From an uncultured Clostridia bacterium (GTDB lineage Bacteria > Bacillota > Clostridia > Oscillospirales > Ruminococcaceae): a stretch of DNA of 16,673 bases. The stretch's first letter is position 1. Every line of letters starts with the position of its first letter. The notes under the pieces were generated by a model, which worked only from the letters and a program-made list of their open reading frames with translations, had not been told where the DNA came from and did not search any database. A program made the translations under genes and the position numbers. Shown piece after piece: positions 7,933-14,421 of this stretch. The stretch covers positions 1 through 16,673 of the forward strand of contig CANRDG010000026.1 of the NCBI GenBank assembly GCA_947629275.1, read 5' to 3'.

Positions 7933-7946
7933 AGTGCATTACCTCC
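7930..7946 (-). promoter_or_regulatory. infC ribosome binding site with ATT start and decoy ATG
   Basis: On the minus strand GGAGG (7946..7942) is followed by nine bases and then the ATT start. In the spacer, two bases after GGAGG, is an ATG (7938..7936) that opens a three-codon frame ATG CAC TAT TAG in another register, its stop overlapping the ATT and the next codon. The ATG is too near the GGAGG to be a good start, so the ATT is the real one; IF-3 homology decides the frame. Confidence 0.85.
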
Positions 7947-7956
7947 AAAATAAAAA

Positions 7957-8079
7957 TGAGCGAAACACGACCTGTTCACGCTCACGAAAAAAGCTATTTC
8001 TAGCTTACATTCATATATCAGCCTTTTCACTGGCAAATGCCGCTTAAGGCGAGGGCGGAACAGCTCTGCTTTTGTTTTC
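7957..8079 (-). ncRNA. Candidate L20-responsive leader of infC-rpmI-rplT
   Basis: Between the predicted transcription start (near 8079) and the infC ribosome binding site is a leader of about 147 nt with layered pairing on the minus strand. CCGC (8055..8058) can pair with GCGG (8040..8043). GCCTT (8046..8050), lying in that loop, can pair with AAGGC (8021..8025) downstream, so the two stems cross and form a pseudoknot. A small GGC-ATTT-GCC hairpin (8032..8041) is an alternative. A terminator hairpin (7987..8006) follows, then a hairpin with arms TGAGCG/CGCTCA (7957..7984) just before the ribosome binding site. In Firmicutes L20 binds such a leader, a mimic of its rRNA site, and causes early termination. 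Pairing is seen; L20 control is inferred from the family and gene order. Confidence 0.65.
7987..8006 (-). terminator. Leader terminator (attenuator) upstream of infC
   Basis: Inside the infC leader the minus strand reads AAGCTA-GAAA-TAGCTT followed by TTTT. This is a perfect 6-bp stem with a GAAA tetraloop and a T run, so a compact intrinsic terminator about 55 nt before the start codon. The stem is short and AU-rich, suggesting conditional rather than complete termination, which fits attenuation. Confidence 0.65.
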
Positions 8080-8085
8080 CAAAAT

Positions 8086-8114
8086 ATTATACACCATATT
8101 TTCCCCGTTGTCAA
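8086..8114 (-). promoter_or_regulatory. Sigma-A type promoter of infC operon
   Basis: On the minus strand TTGACA (8109..8114) and TATAAT (8086..8091) are both exact consensus hexamers separated by exactly 17 bases. The start site would fall near 8079. A perfect match suits a highly expressed ribosomal unit. It lies 60 nt after the stop of the upstream membrane protein gene, with no clear terminator between them. Confidence 0.92.
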
Positions 8115-8174
8115 GAGCCTTGCATAAAATTTTTCAGTCTCTTTAGCGGCAAAATACGTACAACTTGCACAAAA

Positions 8175-9398
8175 TCACAGTGAAACGAGCATGAAAACGC
8201 CGCCTGCTACCATGATTATCAGCCACAGCATTATCATATTGTCCGACAGAAATATCAGCAGCTTTTTTGCAAGCGTAAGGTGCGTACGCGAGCTGTTTAT
8301 ATTAAAGCTGAAATTCTGCGAGGCTGTCAGGCGCGAATATATTACCAGCGAAAGCGCGATTATTATAAAGCACACTATGCCCTCGGTAAGCACGGCAAGG
8401 TCGCTTCGCGTATAAATTTCTATAAGGTCAAGGGCGAATATCAGCAGCTGCGCGCTCACCCTCATCACTATTGCGACTATTATAGAGCCTGTTCTTAATG
8501 TAAACAGGGTTATCATTATATTCATGCAGAATTTATAGCCTATCGACGAAACATCGAATGTACAGAATGTCCCTGCTATACAGCATATTATAAATGCGAA
8601 CATATCGCCGAACTGCCTGAAAGTTTGCAGAATAAGACCGCGGAAGAGTATCTCTGTCAGCGCGGAGACAACAATGCAGCTGCAAAAGCCGAACAGCGCG
8701 ACCGACATGATATCGTGAGAATAAAGAAAGTCCATTCGCAGGGCATTTGTACCCAATGCTCTGTAGACCACCGCCGAAATATTGCCTGCATGGCGGCAAA
8801 ATATAGTTGCCATAAGCGACATGACAAGTGCGCAGGCTGCCATATCTGGCATTTTTCTATCGGCGCGCGGAAACATAACTGCACGAGGTATACGGGCATC
8901 GAGCACGAAAATGAGTATCGGTATCAGAAATTTCAGCAACCTTATCACGCATATAACGGCACACATATAAAGCGGCACGTCGTATTTTTCAAGCGGCTGA
9001 CCGTACATCACCTGCGTTACCGAGAGCGTTTCGCCCTTGGTGTATCTGCCAACATATATATACTCTGCAATTGTGAACAGCAACATTGAAAACATAGTCA
9101 TTGCCACCAGTTTGCAGCAGCGTTTCAGCACCCTCTGCTCGGTCTCCTCGGGGGTCTTGCTTATAAAGCCCTGACCGTCAACATACGAATGTTCGCTTTT
9201 GCGCCTGACAAAATAGTAGGCATAGCGGTTGTTGCCCGAGCTTCGCCAGTTGAGAAACTCATTATAATAGTGCCTTGACTGGTTCTGATACTCGGCATTT
9301 TTGGCAACGTCTATATAGTCGTCGTTTTTTTCTTTATTTTTATTATCTTTGTTTTCGTCAACATTTACATTCAGATACTTGTCTGTTTCGTCTATCAT
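8175..9398 (-). CDS. Multi-spanning membrane protein, degenerate CPBP (CAAX-protease-like) family
   Basis: The 407-residue protein has a hydrophilic Asn/Lys/Asp-rich N-terminus (about 90 residues) and then about eight hydrophobic segments to the C-terminus. Numbering from the GTG one codon upstream, residues 249-260 read TEILFRGLILQT, resembling CPBP motif 1 (EExxxRG), but the first Glu is Thr. The motif 2 region, GTFCTFDVSS (277-286), has Asp where the family's catalytic His stands (FxxxH). The segment TLRTGSIIVAIVMRVSAQLL aligns with the usual 'TGS...A...H...N' helix, but the His is Arg314 and the Asn is replaced. So the fold looks like CPBP, a family of intramembrane proteases, while the catalytic set looks lost. 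The ATG at 9398 is preferred, with AAAGGGG upstream. It follows the TPM gene by 42 nt. Function is unknown; a scaffold or regulator role is speculation. Confidence 0.75.
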   Translation of the reverse strand: MIDETDKYLNVNVDENKDNKNKEKNDDYIDVAKNAEYQNQSRHYYNEFLNWRSSGNNRYAYYFVRRKSEHSYVDGQGFISKTPEETEQRVLKRCCKLVAMTMFSMLLFTIAEYIYVGRYTKGETLSVTQVMYGQPLEKYDVPLYMCAVICVIRLLKFLIPILIFVLDARIPRAVMFPRADRKMPDMAACALVMSLMATIFCRHAGNISAVVYRALGTNALRMDFLYSHDIMSVALFGFCSCIVVSALTEILFRGLILQTFRQFGDMFAFIICCIAGTFCTFDVSSIGYKFCMNIMITLFTLRTGSIIVAIVMRVSAQLLIFALDLIEIYTRSDLAVLTEGIVCFIIIALSLVIYSRLTASQNFSFNINSSRTHLTLAKKLLIFLSDNMIMLWLIIMVAGGVFMLVSL

Positions 9399-9440
9399 CA
9401 CCGCGCCCCCCTTTCACAGTTATGTTATACTGTTATTGCA

Positions 9441-10325
9441 TTAAAAATGTCCGCTGGAGCCTCCGTGGCTTCTTCCGCTGCTGCCGCCTCCGCCGCCCGA
9501 TCCTCCGGAACTTTTGGCGGCCTTCGAAACGTTGGAATAAAGATATGTATCCTGCGAGAATTTTTCTTTATAATTTTTAAGATAATTCTTTGCGGCAGGC
9601 TTGGGCAGGATAGTTTTCATCTGATGCAGCAGATACCATACAACACAGGCGGTTATTGCTCCTGAAATACAAAGAGCTGCGAACCAATGCTTAAAAAGCC
9701 ATGTTGGGGCTGACTTCGGGTGCAGTTTGCTGTAAGGCTTATTCTCGTATGCTTCTTCAACGAAATCATACACATCGTCGAAATATTTATCGAAGCACTC
9801 ATAGTAATCGCCGTCACTGAGCATAGGAACAAGGTCGTCCTCCAACCAATCCACACCATAGCTGTCCGAGACAGCCTCCATGCCGTAGCCGCAGGTCGAG
9901 AAGGAATACGACCTGTCAGCCATAGACACAACAAATAATATGCCGTCATACTCTGCACCGACACCGTAGCCCATATAATCGAAGTAGTCGTGTGCAAATG
10001 TTTGTATATCGTCATACCTCTCGTTATAATACCCGTGCTTGAACATACCGTAATCAAAGGTAGTCAGCACAACGCAGTCAAACCCGAACTCATCTATGAT
10101 CTTCCTTGCCTTTTCTTCGAGATCCTTTTCCTCTTCCGACGACAGCAGATCGTACTCGTCAACGACCCTTGGAAGGGCTTCGTTATACTCGCCGTCGTCA
10201 TAATTCGGCAGCGGTCTGTTGGTGAGGTTATCGTCGGCAAATGCCGCAGCTAATGACGAAGATATCACTATCGCCGAAGCCGCTGTCAGAGCGACGGCTC
10301 TTGAAATGCACTTTCTTATACGCAT
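9441..10325 (-). CDS. TPM-domain protein, secreted and membrane-anchored, Gly-rich tail
   Basis: The 294-residue protein has a signal peptide (MRIRK, then a hydrophobic stretch, likely cut after AAAFA near residue 30). A TPM domain (TLP18.3/Psb32/MOLO-1, formerly DUF477) spans about 52-192, with LPRVVDEYDLLSSEEEKDLE, VVLTTFD, YDGILFVVSMADRSYSFSTC and GYGMEA. One membrane segment lies at about 212-233, and a Ser/Gly/His-rich tail ends SSGRSHGGSSGHF, a pattern common in Firmicutes members. TPM proteins are reported in membrane protein quality control and phosphatase roles elsewhere; the role here is not known. Start: the TTG at 10343 overlaps the upstream stop, whereas the ATG at 10325 has GAGGAGG nine bases upstream and gives a clean signal peptide. 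It begins 14 nt after the zinc-ribbon gene ends, so the two are surely co-transcribed. Confidence 0.88.
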   Translation of the reverse strand: MRIRKCISRAVALTAASAIVISSSLAAAFADDNLTNRPLPNYDDGEYNEALPRVVDEYDLLSSEEEKDLEEKARKIIDEFGFDCVVLTTFDYGMFKHGYYNERYDDIQTFAHDYFDYMGYGVGAEYDGILFVVSMADRSYSFSTCGYGMEAVSDSYGVDWLEDDLVPMLSDGDYYECFDKYFDDVYDFVEEAYENKPYSKLHPKSAPTWLFKHWFAALCISGAITACVVWYLLHQMKTILPKPAAKNYLKNYKEKFSQDTYLYSNVSKAAKSSGGSGGGGGSSGRSHGGSSGHF

Positions 10326-10339
10326 ATCCGTCGTCCTCC

Positions 10340-11437
10340 TCAAAACAAAAATCCTGACAGGAGCAGTACGAACAAGAACAGTCCGAGGAAAAGTCCCGAC
10401 GCTATGAGAGCAAGCTTTGCCTTATCTATCGGCAGTGTACCCACGACCTTGCCTGACTGACCGTTCATAGCGAACATATAATTTTTGCCTCTGTACTCGG
10501 TGTTTGCTATCCACACGGGCATAAGAGCATAATGTATATCGCCCTCCTGTATCTGAACGTTGACAGATTCTGTTGAAACTGTGCTGTAGCCTTTTACTGT
10601 TGAACGCAGCATCTCTTCGGTGCTTTTGCGTATCCTGTCGTTGGCTCTGCCTATGCTGTGGGTAACGTCAACGTCGTATCTGTCTGCAAAATAGCCTGCA
10701 AGATAGGCTGTATTGAAATCTACCGCCATATCATAATTGAATGGTTCAAGGGATTCCATAAGGGTATCGTCCATTTTCACTGAGCCGTCAACAGGTACTT
10801 TTTCAAACGACATATCAGCCGTTCTCACCACGCTGTAATGTTCTGTCTTTGTATAATTGTAGCTTGAATCCGACCAGTGCTTTATTTTTGTCGCCCTGAA
10901 ATGCCCGTCGCCGGAGCTGTCTGCATCGAAAAGCCAAAACGGCACATATATGCCTTTTATCGACTGAATATGGTGCTCTGTCTTGAAGCTTTTGGGCAGA
11001 AGTATCTTTTTTGAGATAAACTTTTTATACGCGTTGTCAACGGCCGTTCTGCCCTTTTTGAATGGTATTATAAAGTCGGGGCGCATAACGCCGTCAACGG
11101 TCTCGTTTATTACAACTGGATTATCACAGTAAGGGCAGGTAGACGCCATTGTGCTGTTATCCCCTATTATCTCGCCGCCGCAATGTGCGCATTTGAAAGA
11201 ATGGAGCTGCGAAAGTTCGCCCTCCTGCCAGTCGCCGTTGCCGCTGTTTTTGTCGTAATCTTTCCACGAGAAATTTTCGGGCTTTTGCTGAGAAAGCCCC
11301 TTTTCATAGTCTGCAAGAGTATTTATATCATATGTATTATCGCAGTACATACAAGTAAGATGATCCGTGCCTGCCTCAAACTGTATATCAGCGCCGCAGC
11401 ACGGGCATTTATACACTATCATACTTTCAGTTGCCAT
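10340..11437 (-). CDS. TFIIB-type zinc-ribbon protein with C-terminal membrane segment
   Basis: The 365-residue protein has two zinc ribbons at the N-terminus: YKCPCCGADI paired with LTCMYCDN (Cys11/14 with Cys29/32, plus an extra Cys13), and FKCAHCGGEI paired with STCPYCDNP (Cys83/86 with Cys101/104). A linker rich in Asp/Gly/Ser lies between them. A large middle region follows (about 115-335; IPFKKGRTAVDNAYKKFI, KGIYVPFWLFDADSSG and HYALMPVWIANTEYRGKNYM can be seen). The protein ends in a strongly hydrophobic segment (about 342-365), so it is a tail-anchored membrane protein with the ribbons probably in the cytoplasm. Such proteins are called TFIIB-type zinc ribbon proteins in clostridia; resemblance to the eukaryotic factor is limited to the ribbon and does not imply a transcription role. 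Start ATG at 11437 follows AGGGGG. Lies 37 nt after thyX and next to the TPM gene. Confidence 0.85.
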   Translation of the reverse strand: MATESMIVYKCPCCGADIQFEAGTDHLTCMYCDNTYDINTLADYEKGLSQQKPENFSWKDYDKNSGNGDWQEGELSQLHSFKCAHCGGEIIGDNSTMASTCPYCDNPVVINETVDGVMRPDFIIPFKKGRTAVDNAYKKFISKKILLPKSFKTEHHIQSIKGIYVPFWLFDADSSGDGHFRATKIKHWSDSSYNYTKTEHYSVVRTADMSFEKVPVDGSVKMDDTLMESLEPFNYDMAVDFNTAYLAGYFADRYDVDVTHSIGRANDRIRKSTEEMLRSTVKGYSTVSTESVNVQIQEGDIHYALMPVWIANTEYRGKNYMFAMNGQSGKVVGTLPIDKAKLALIASGLFLGLFLFVLLLSGFLF

Positions 11438-11474
11438 TTACATCGCCCCCTAAAAAATAAATATGCCGCCGCTT

Positions 11475-12146
11475 TCAGCTTTTTGCAGGCTTTCTGCCGC
11501 AGCCGCGCTTTTCGGGACAATAGCCCAGCACTTCGCATTTGGGCATCATCTGTGTGTCTATCAGGTACTCCCACTCGGGCGAAACGGTTTTTAGCGCATT
11601 GCATATGTCGCTGAAAAGCTCGCGGTATTCCCAGTAAGCTCTTGTACACATTCTCTGCCGCGACATATCTATTAAATTTCGCAGGTTGCGTTTGTCAACT
11701 ATTTTTGTAGTCATTCCCAGCGGCAGCAGCATTGCGCTGTCCTCGCGCGGGATACCTATATCTTCAAGGCGCTTGCCTGCCTCGGCTATGCATTTCATAG
11801 TATCGTCGAAAATTTTCTTTGCCTCGTTGTTTTCAAGTATCTTCTTAGGCGTTACATACTCAAAATCGGCATAGTTTATATATCTAGTGCTTGCCTGAAG
11901 CCTTGTCGGTGCGCCGCCTATATGGGTATACCATTCGCGTATCACCCTTGCGGAGTAGCCCTCAAGCACCATTTCTACGTTTACATATTCAAGCGTTCTG
12001 CCGTGACCCGAAAGTATGCAGTCAATGCCTCTTTTATAATTTTTCTGCGTATCCGATATATCCGCGCCCCAGCAGATGCCTGCCCTTTCGCCTATAGTTG
12101 TTATAGGGTATTTTGTCGTTTCCGATAAAACGGTTATTTTTCCCAT
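11475..12146 (-). CDS. thyX: Flavin-dependent thymidylate synthase ThyX, divergent form
   Basis: ThyX makes dTMP from dUMP with methylene-tetrahydrofolate, FAD and NADPH. The 223-residue protein keeps the overall ThyX order: HGRTLEYVNVEMVLEGYSAR (FEH-like segment), VIREWYTHIGGAPTRLQAST followed by RYI (signature region), LPLGMTTKIVDKRNLRNLI and AYWEYRELF near residue 170. The canonical RHRxxSxNExSxR signature is altered: by alignment with REWYTHI the RHR becomes THI, there is a two-residue insertion, and the end reads QASTRY. This resembles a clostridial sub-branch. The C-terminus has Cys204, Cys210 and Cys216 (CX5CX5C), absent from classical short ThyX. Its ATG at 12146 follows AAAGGAAG, and its promoter is at 12205..12233. 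No thyA is in the window. Family call is firm; activity of this variant is inferred. Confidence 0.87.
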   Translation of the reverse strand: MGKITVLSETTKYPITTIGERAGICWGADISDTQKNYKRGIDCILSGHGRTLEYVNVEMVLEGYSARVIREWYTHIGGAPTRLQASTRYINYADFEYVTPKKILENNEAKKIFDDTMKCIAEAGKRLEDIGIPREDSAMLLPLGMTTKIVDKRNLRNLIDMSRQRMCTRAYWEYRELFSDICNALKTVSPEWEYLIDTQMMPKCEVLGYCPEKRGCGRKPAKS

Positions 12147-12204
12147 AATGTTCTTCCTTTCAGACGGTACTGTGTTTTAATATGTCTCAGACCTATACAC
12201 AATA

Positions 12205-12233
12205 ATTGTAACACATATTTTTACTTTTTTCAA
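12205..12233 (-). promoter_or_regulatory. Sigma-A type promoter of thyX
   Basis: On the minus strand TTGAAA (12228..12233) and TACAAT (12205..12210) are separated by 17 bases of A-rich sequence; each hexamer has one mismatch to consensus. It lies about 58 bases before the thyX start codon, in the divergent region shared with pckG. Confidence 0.75.
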
Positions 12234-12311
12234 CAGTAATTTACCGAAATATTCTGCATGGCAGAAATTTACACTTCTCCATACAAAGAAAAATAAAAGT
12301 CGCGCGTGCTA

Positions 12312-12340
12312 TTGACTTGCAGGGACATTTGGGTTATAAT
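12312..12340 (+). promoter_or_regulatory. Sigma-A type promoter of pckG
   Basis: TTGACT (12312..12317) and TATAAT (12335..12340) are separated by exactly 17 bases, one mismatch in total. Transcription should start near 12347, leaving a leader of about 66 nt before the pckG ATG. The rest of the divergent region 12147..12412 holds no gene I can support. Confidence 0.88.
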
Positions 12341-12412
12341 ATATAAGAGGGAATTTGTTCTTTTGGCGTTTCCTTAAAAATGTATATTATTTTCCCGAAA
12401 GGAGTTAAAATT

Positions 12413-14218
12413 ATGGCAACACTTACTAAAAACCCGAATGTAAACAAATGGGTAGACGAAATGATTGCTCTGACAAAGCCCGACAAGGTAGTCTGGATCG
12501 ACGGCAGCGACGAGCAGCTGGAGGCTCTGCGCGATGAGGCTGTTTCTACAGGCGAGATGATAAGGCTCAACCAGGAAAAGCTTCCCGGCTGTCTGTATCA
12601 CCGCACCAACCCCAACGACGTTGCGAGAGTTGAGGACAGAACATTCATCTGCACAAGAACTAAAGAGGACGCAGGTCCTACCAACAACTGGATGGATCCG
12701 AAGGAAATGTACGCTATGCTGACACCGATGTATGACGGCGTTATGAAAGGCAGAACTATGTACGTTATCCCCTATTCTATGGGCCCTATAGGCTCTCCGC
12801 TGGCAAAAGTGGGCGTTGAGGTGACAGACTCTATATACGTTGTACTGAACATGGATATAATGACGAGAGTCGGCGTTAAGGCTTTTGAGAACCTCGGCGA
12901 TACCTCGGACGACTTTGTAAGAGGTCTGCACGCAAGAGCCGACATCGACCCCGAAAAGAGATATATCGTTCAGTTCCCCGAGGACAACACGATATGGTCT
13001 ATAAACTCGGGCTACGGCGGAAACGTTCTGCTGGGCAAAAAGTGCTTCGCTCTGCGTATCGCATCATTCCAGGGCAAGAACGAAGGCTGGATGGCCGAGC
13101 ATATGCTTATACTCGGCGTTGAGAAGCCCGACGGTGAGATAAAGTACATCACCGCTGCGTTCCCCTCTGCCTGCGGAAAGACCAACCTTGCAATGCTTAT
13201 TCCGCCCAAATGCTACACCGAGGCAGGCTACAAGGTATGGACTGTAGGCGACGACATTGCATGGCTGAAACAGGGCGACGACGGCAAGCTTTATGCTATC
13301 AACCCCGAGAATGGCTTCTTCGGCGTTGCACCGGGTACTAATGAAAAGTCTAACCCCAACGCTCTGCACACCGCTATGAAGAACTCTATCTTCACGAACG
13401 TTGCTATAGACAACTCGCAAAACACCGTTTGGTGGGAAAAGCTGGACAAGAATCCGCCTGTTGATGCTACCGAGTGGAAAGGCGCTAAGGTAAACGGACC
13501 GGAGTATATCGCGCAGTGCAACACGCTTGCTCACCCCAACTCGAGATTTACCGCTCCCGCGGAGAACTGCCCGTGCATTTCTAAGGAATTCAACAACCCT
13601 CAGGGCGTTCCTATTTCCGCTATGATATTCGGCGGAAGAAGAGCTTCTACCACGCCGCTGGTTTATCAGTCGCTTGACTGGGTACACGGCACATATGTAG
13701 GCTCGGCTGTTTCTTCCGAAACTACCGCTGCGGCGGCAGGCGCTGTAGGCGTACTTCGCCACGACCCGATGGCTATGAAGCCTTTCATAGGCTACAATGT
13801 GGGCGACTACTGGCAGCACTGGCTCGACATGGGCAAGAAGCTGGGCGACAACGCACCGAAGATATTCAACGTAAACTGGTTCAAGCAGGACGAGAACGGA
13901 AACTTCATCTGGCCGGGATTTGGCGACAACATGAGAGTTCTTGACTGGATAATCAAGCGCTGCGAGGGCAAAGTTGACGCCGTTGAAACTGCTATAGGCT
14001 ATCTTCCAAAGCCCGAAGACATAAACCTTACCGGCATTGAGGACGAAGTAACACCCGAGATAATGGATAAGCTGCTCAAAGTTGACAAGGATCTGTGGAC
14101 AAAGGAAATTGCCGAAATGCGCAGATACTACAAAGAGGACATTGCCGACAAGGGCGGCAGGATACCCAAGGAGCTGTGGGAACAGCTTGACAGGATAGAG
14201 GCTAACCTCAATAAGTAA
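12413..14218 (+). CDS. pckG: Phosphoenolpyruvate carboxykinase (GTP)
   Basis: PckG interconverts oxaloacetate + GTP with phosphoenolpyruvate + GDP + CO2 in the cytoplasm. The 601-residue length and motifs are those of the GTP class, not the ATP class. FPSACGKTNLAM at 250-261 is the phosphate-binding loop with the hyper-reactive Cys254 and Lys256. Others are TVGDDIAW near 277, NGFFGVAPGTN near 300, FGGRRASTTPLVYQ at 406-419, and NVNWFKQDENGNFIWPGFGDN at about 487-506, which includes nucleotide-base contacts. Start: the ATG at 12413 follows AAAGGAG by eight bases; the in-frame ATG at 12380 lies upstream of that site. It is a single-gene unit with its own promoter and terminator. In anaerobic fermenters of this group the enzyme often runs toward oxaloacetate, fixing CO2 on the way to malate or succinate; that direction is inferred. 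Confidence 0.98.
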   Translation: MATLTKNPNVNKWVDEMIALTKPDKVVWIDGSDEQLEALRDEAVSTGEMIRLNQEKLPGCLYHRTNPNDVARVEDRTFICTRTKEDAGPTNNWMDPKEMYAMLTPMYDGVMKGRTMYVIPYSMGPIGSPLAKVGVEVTDSIYVVLNMDIMTRVGVKAFENLGDTSDDFVRGLHARADIDPEKRYIVQFPEDNTIWSINSGYGGNVLLGKKCFALRIASFQGKNEGWMAEHMLILGVEKPDGEIKYITAAFPSACGKTNLAMLIPPKCYTEAGYKVWTVGDDIAWLKQGDDGKLYAINPENGFFGVAPGTNEKSNPNALHTAMKNSIFTNVAIDNSQNTVWWEKLDKNPPVDATEWKGAKVNGPEYIAQCNTLAHPNSRFTAPAENCPCISKEFNNPQGVPISAMIFGGRRASTTPLVYQSLDWVHGTYVGSAVSSETTAAAAGAVGVLRHDPMAMKPFIGYNVGDYWQHWLDMGKKLGDNAPKIFNVNWFKQDENGNFIWPGFGDNMRVLDWIIKRCEGKVDAVETAIGYLPKPEDINLTGIEDEVTPEIMDKLLKVDKDLWTKEIAEMRRYYKEDIADKGGRIPKELWEQLDRIEANLNK

Positions 14219-14233
14219 ATATACGAACATGAA

Positions 14234-14265
14234 AACGCTCTCTGAGAATATCGGAGGGCGTTTTT
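14234..14265 (+). terminator. Intrinsic terminator after pckG
   Basis: AACGCTCTCTGA (14234..14245) pairs over 12 positions, two of them G-T, with TCGGAGGGCGTT (14251..14262) across a 5-nt loop. The stem runs directly into TTTTT. It begins 16 bases after the pckG stop and is a strong Rho-independent terminator. Confidence 0.9.
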
Positions 14266-14271
14266 GTTTAT

Positions 14272-14303
14272 ATATACAAATTTTAGGCAGCAAATTTGTG
14301 TAT
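14272..14303. repeat. AT-rich 12-bp inverted repeat
   Basis: ATATACAAATTT (14272..14283) and AAATTTGTGTAT (14292..14303) are inverted copies with one mismatch (a G-T pair in RNA), separated by 8 bases. No T run follows it on either strand, so it is not an ordinary terminator. It could be a protein-binding dyad or an RNA stem upstream of the transporter gene. The remainder of 14304..14421 contains no gene and no convincing sigma-A promoter that I can point to. Confidence 0.6.
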
Positions 14304-14421
14304 TTCGCTGATTTTCAAATTTTTTTGTAACATTTTGCACACTCGGCGCGATACATATTACGAAAGGCAAAAATTTATGGGGGAGGTATGCTCTCTTGTA
14401 AATCAAAAAGGAGGTATTTTT

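Noticed and set aside
7881..8114. 77-codon minus-strand frame through the infC leader
   Set aside because: It would start within the infC promoter's -35 hexamer and overlaps the true infC start in another frame. The region is better explained as a structured leader.
12349..12404. Possible pairing in the pckG leader (GGGAA with TTCCC; TCCTT with AAGGA of the ribosome binding site)
   Set aside because: The stems are five base pairs with long loops and mutually incompatible, so they are within chance expectation. No riboswitch pattern was recognised.
13064..14293. 409-codon open frame on the minus strand opposite pckG
   Set aside because: It lies antisense to a well-conserved GTP-PEP carboxykinase whose codon pattern leaves long open frames on the other strand. 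It has no recognisable domain and no good ribosome binding site.
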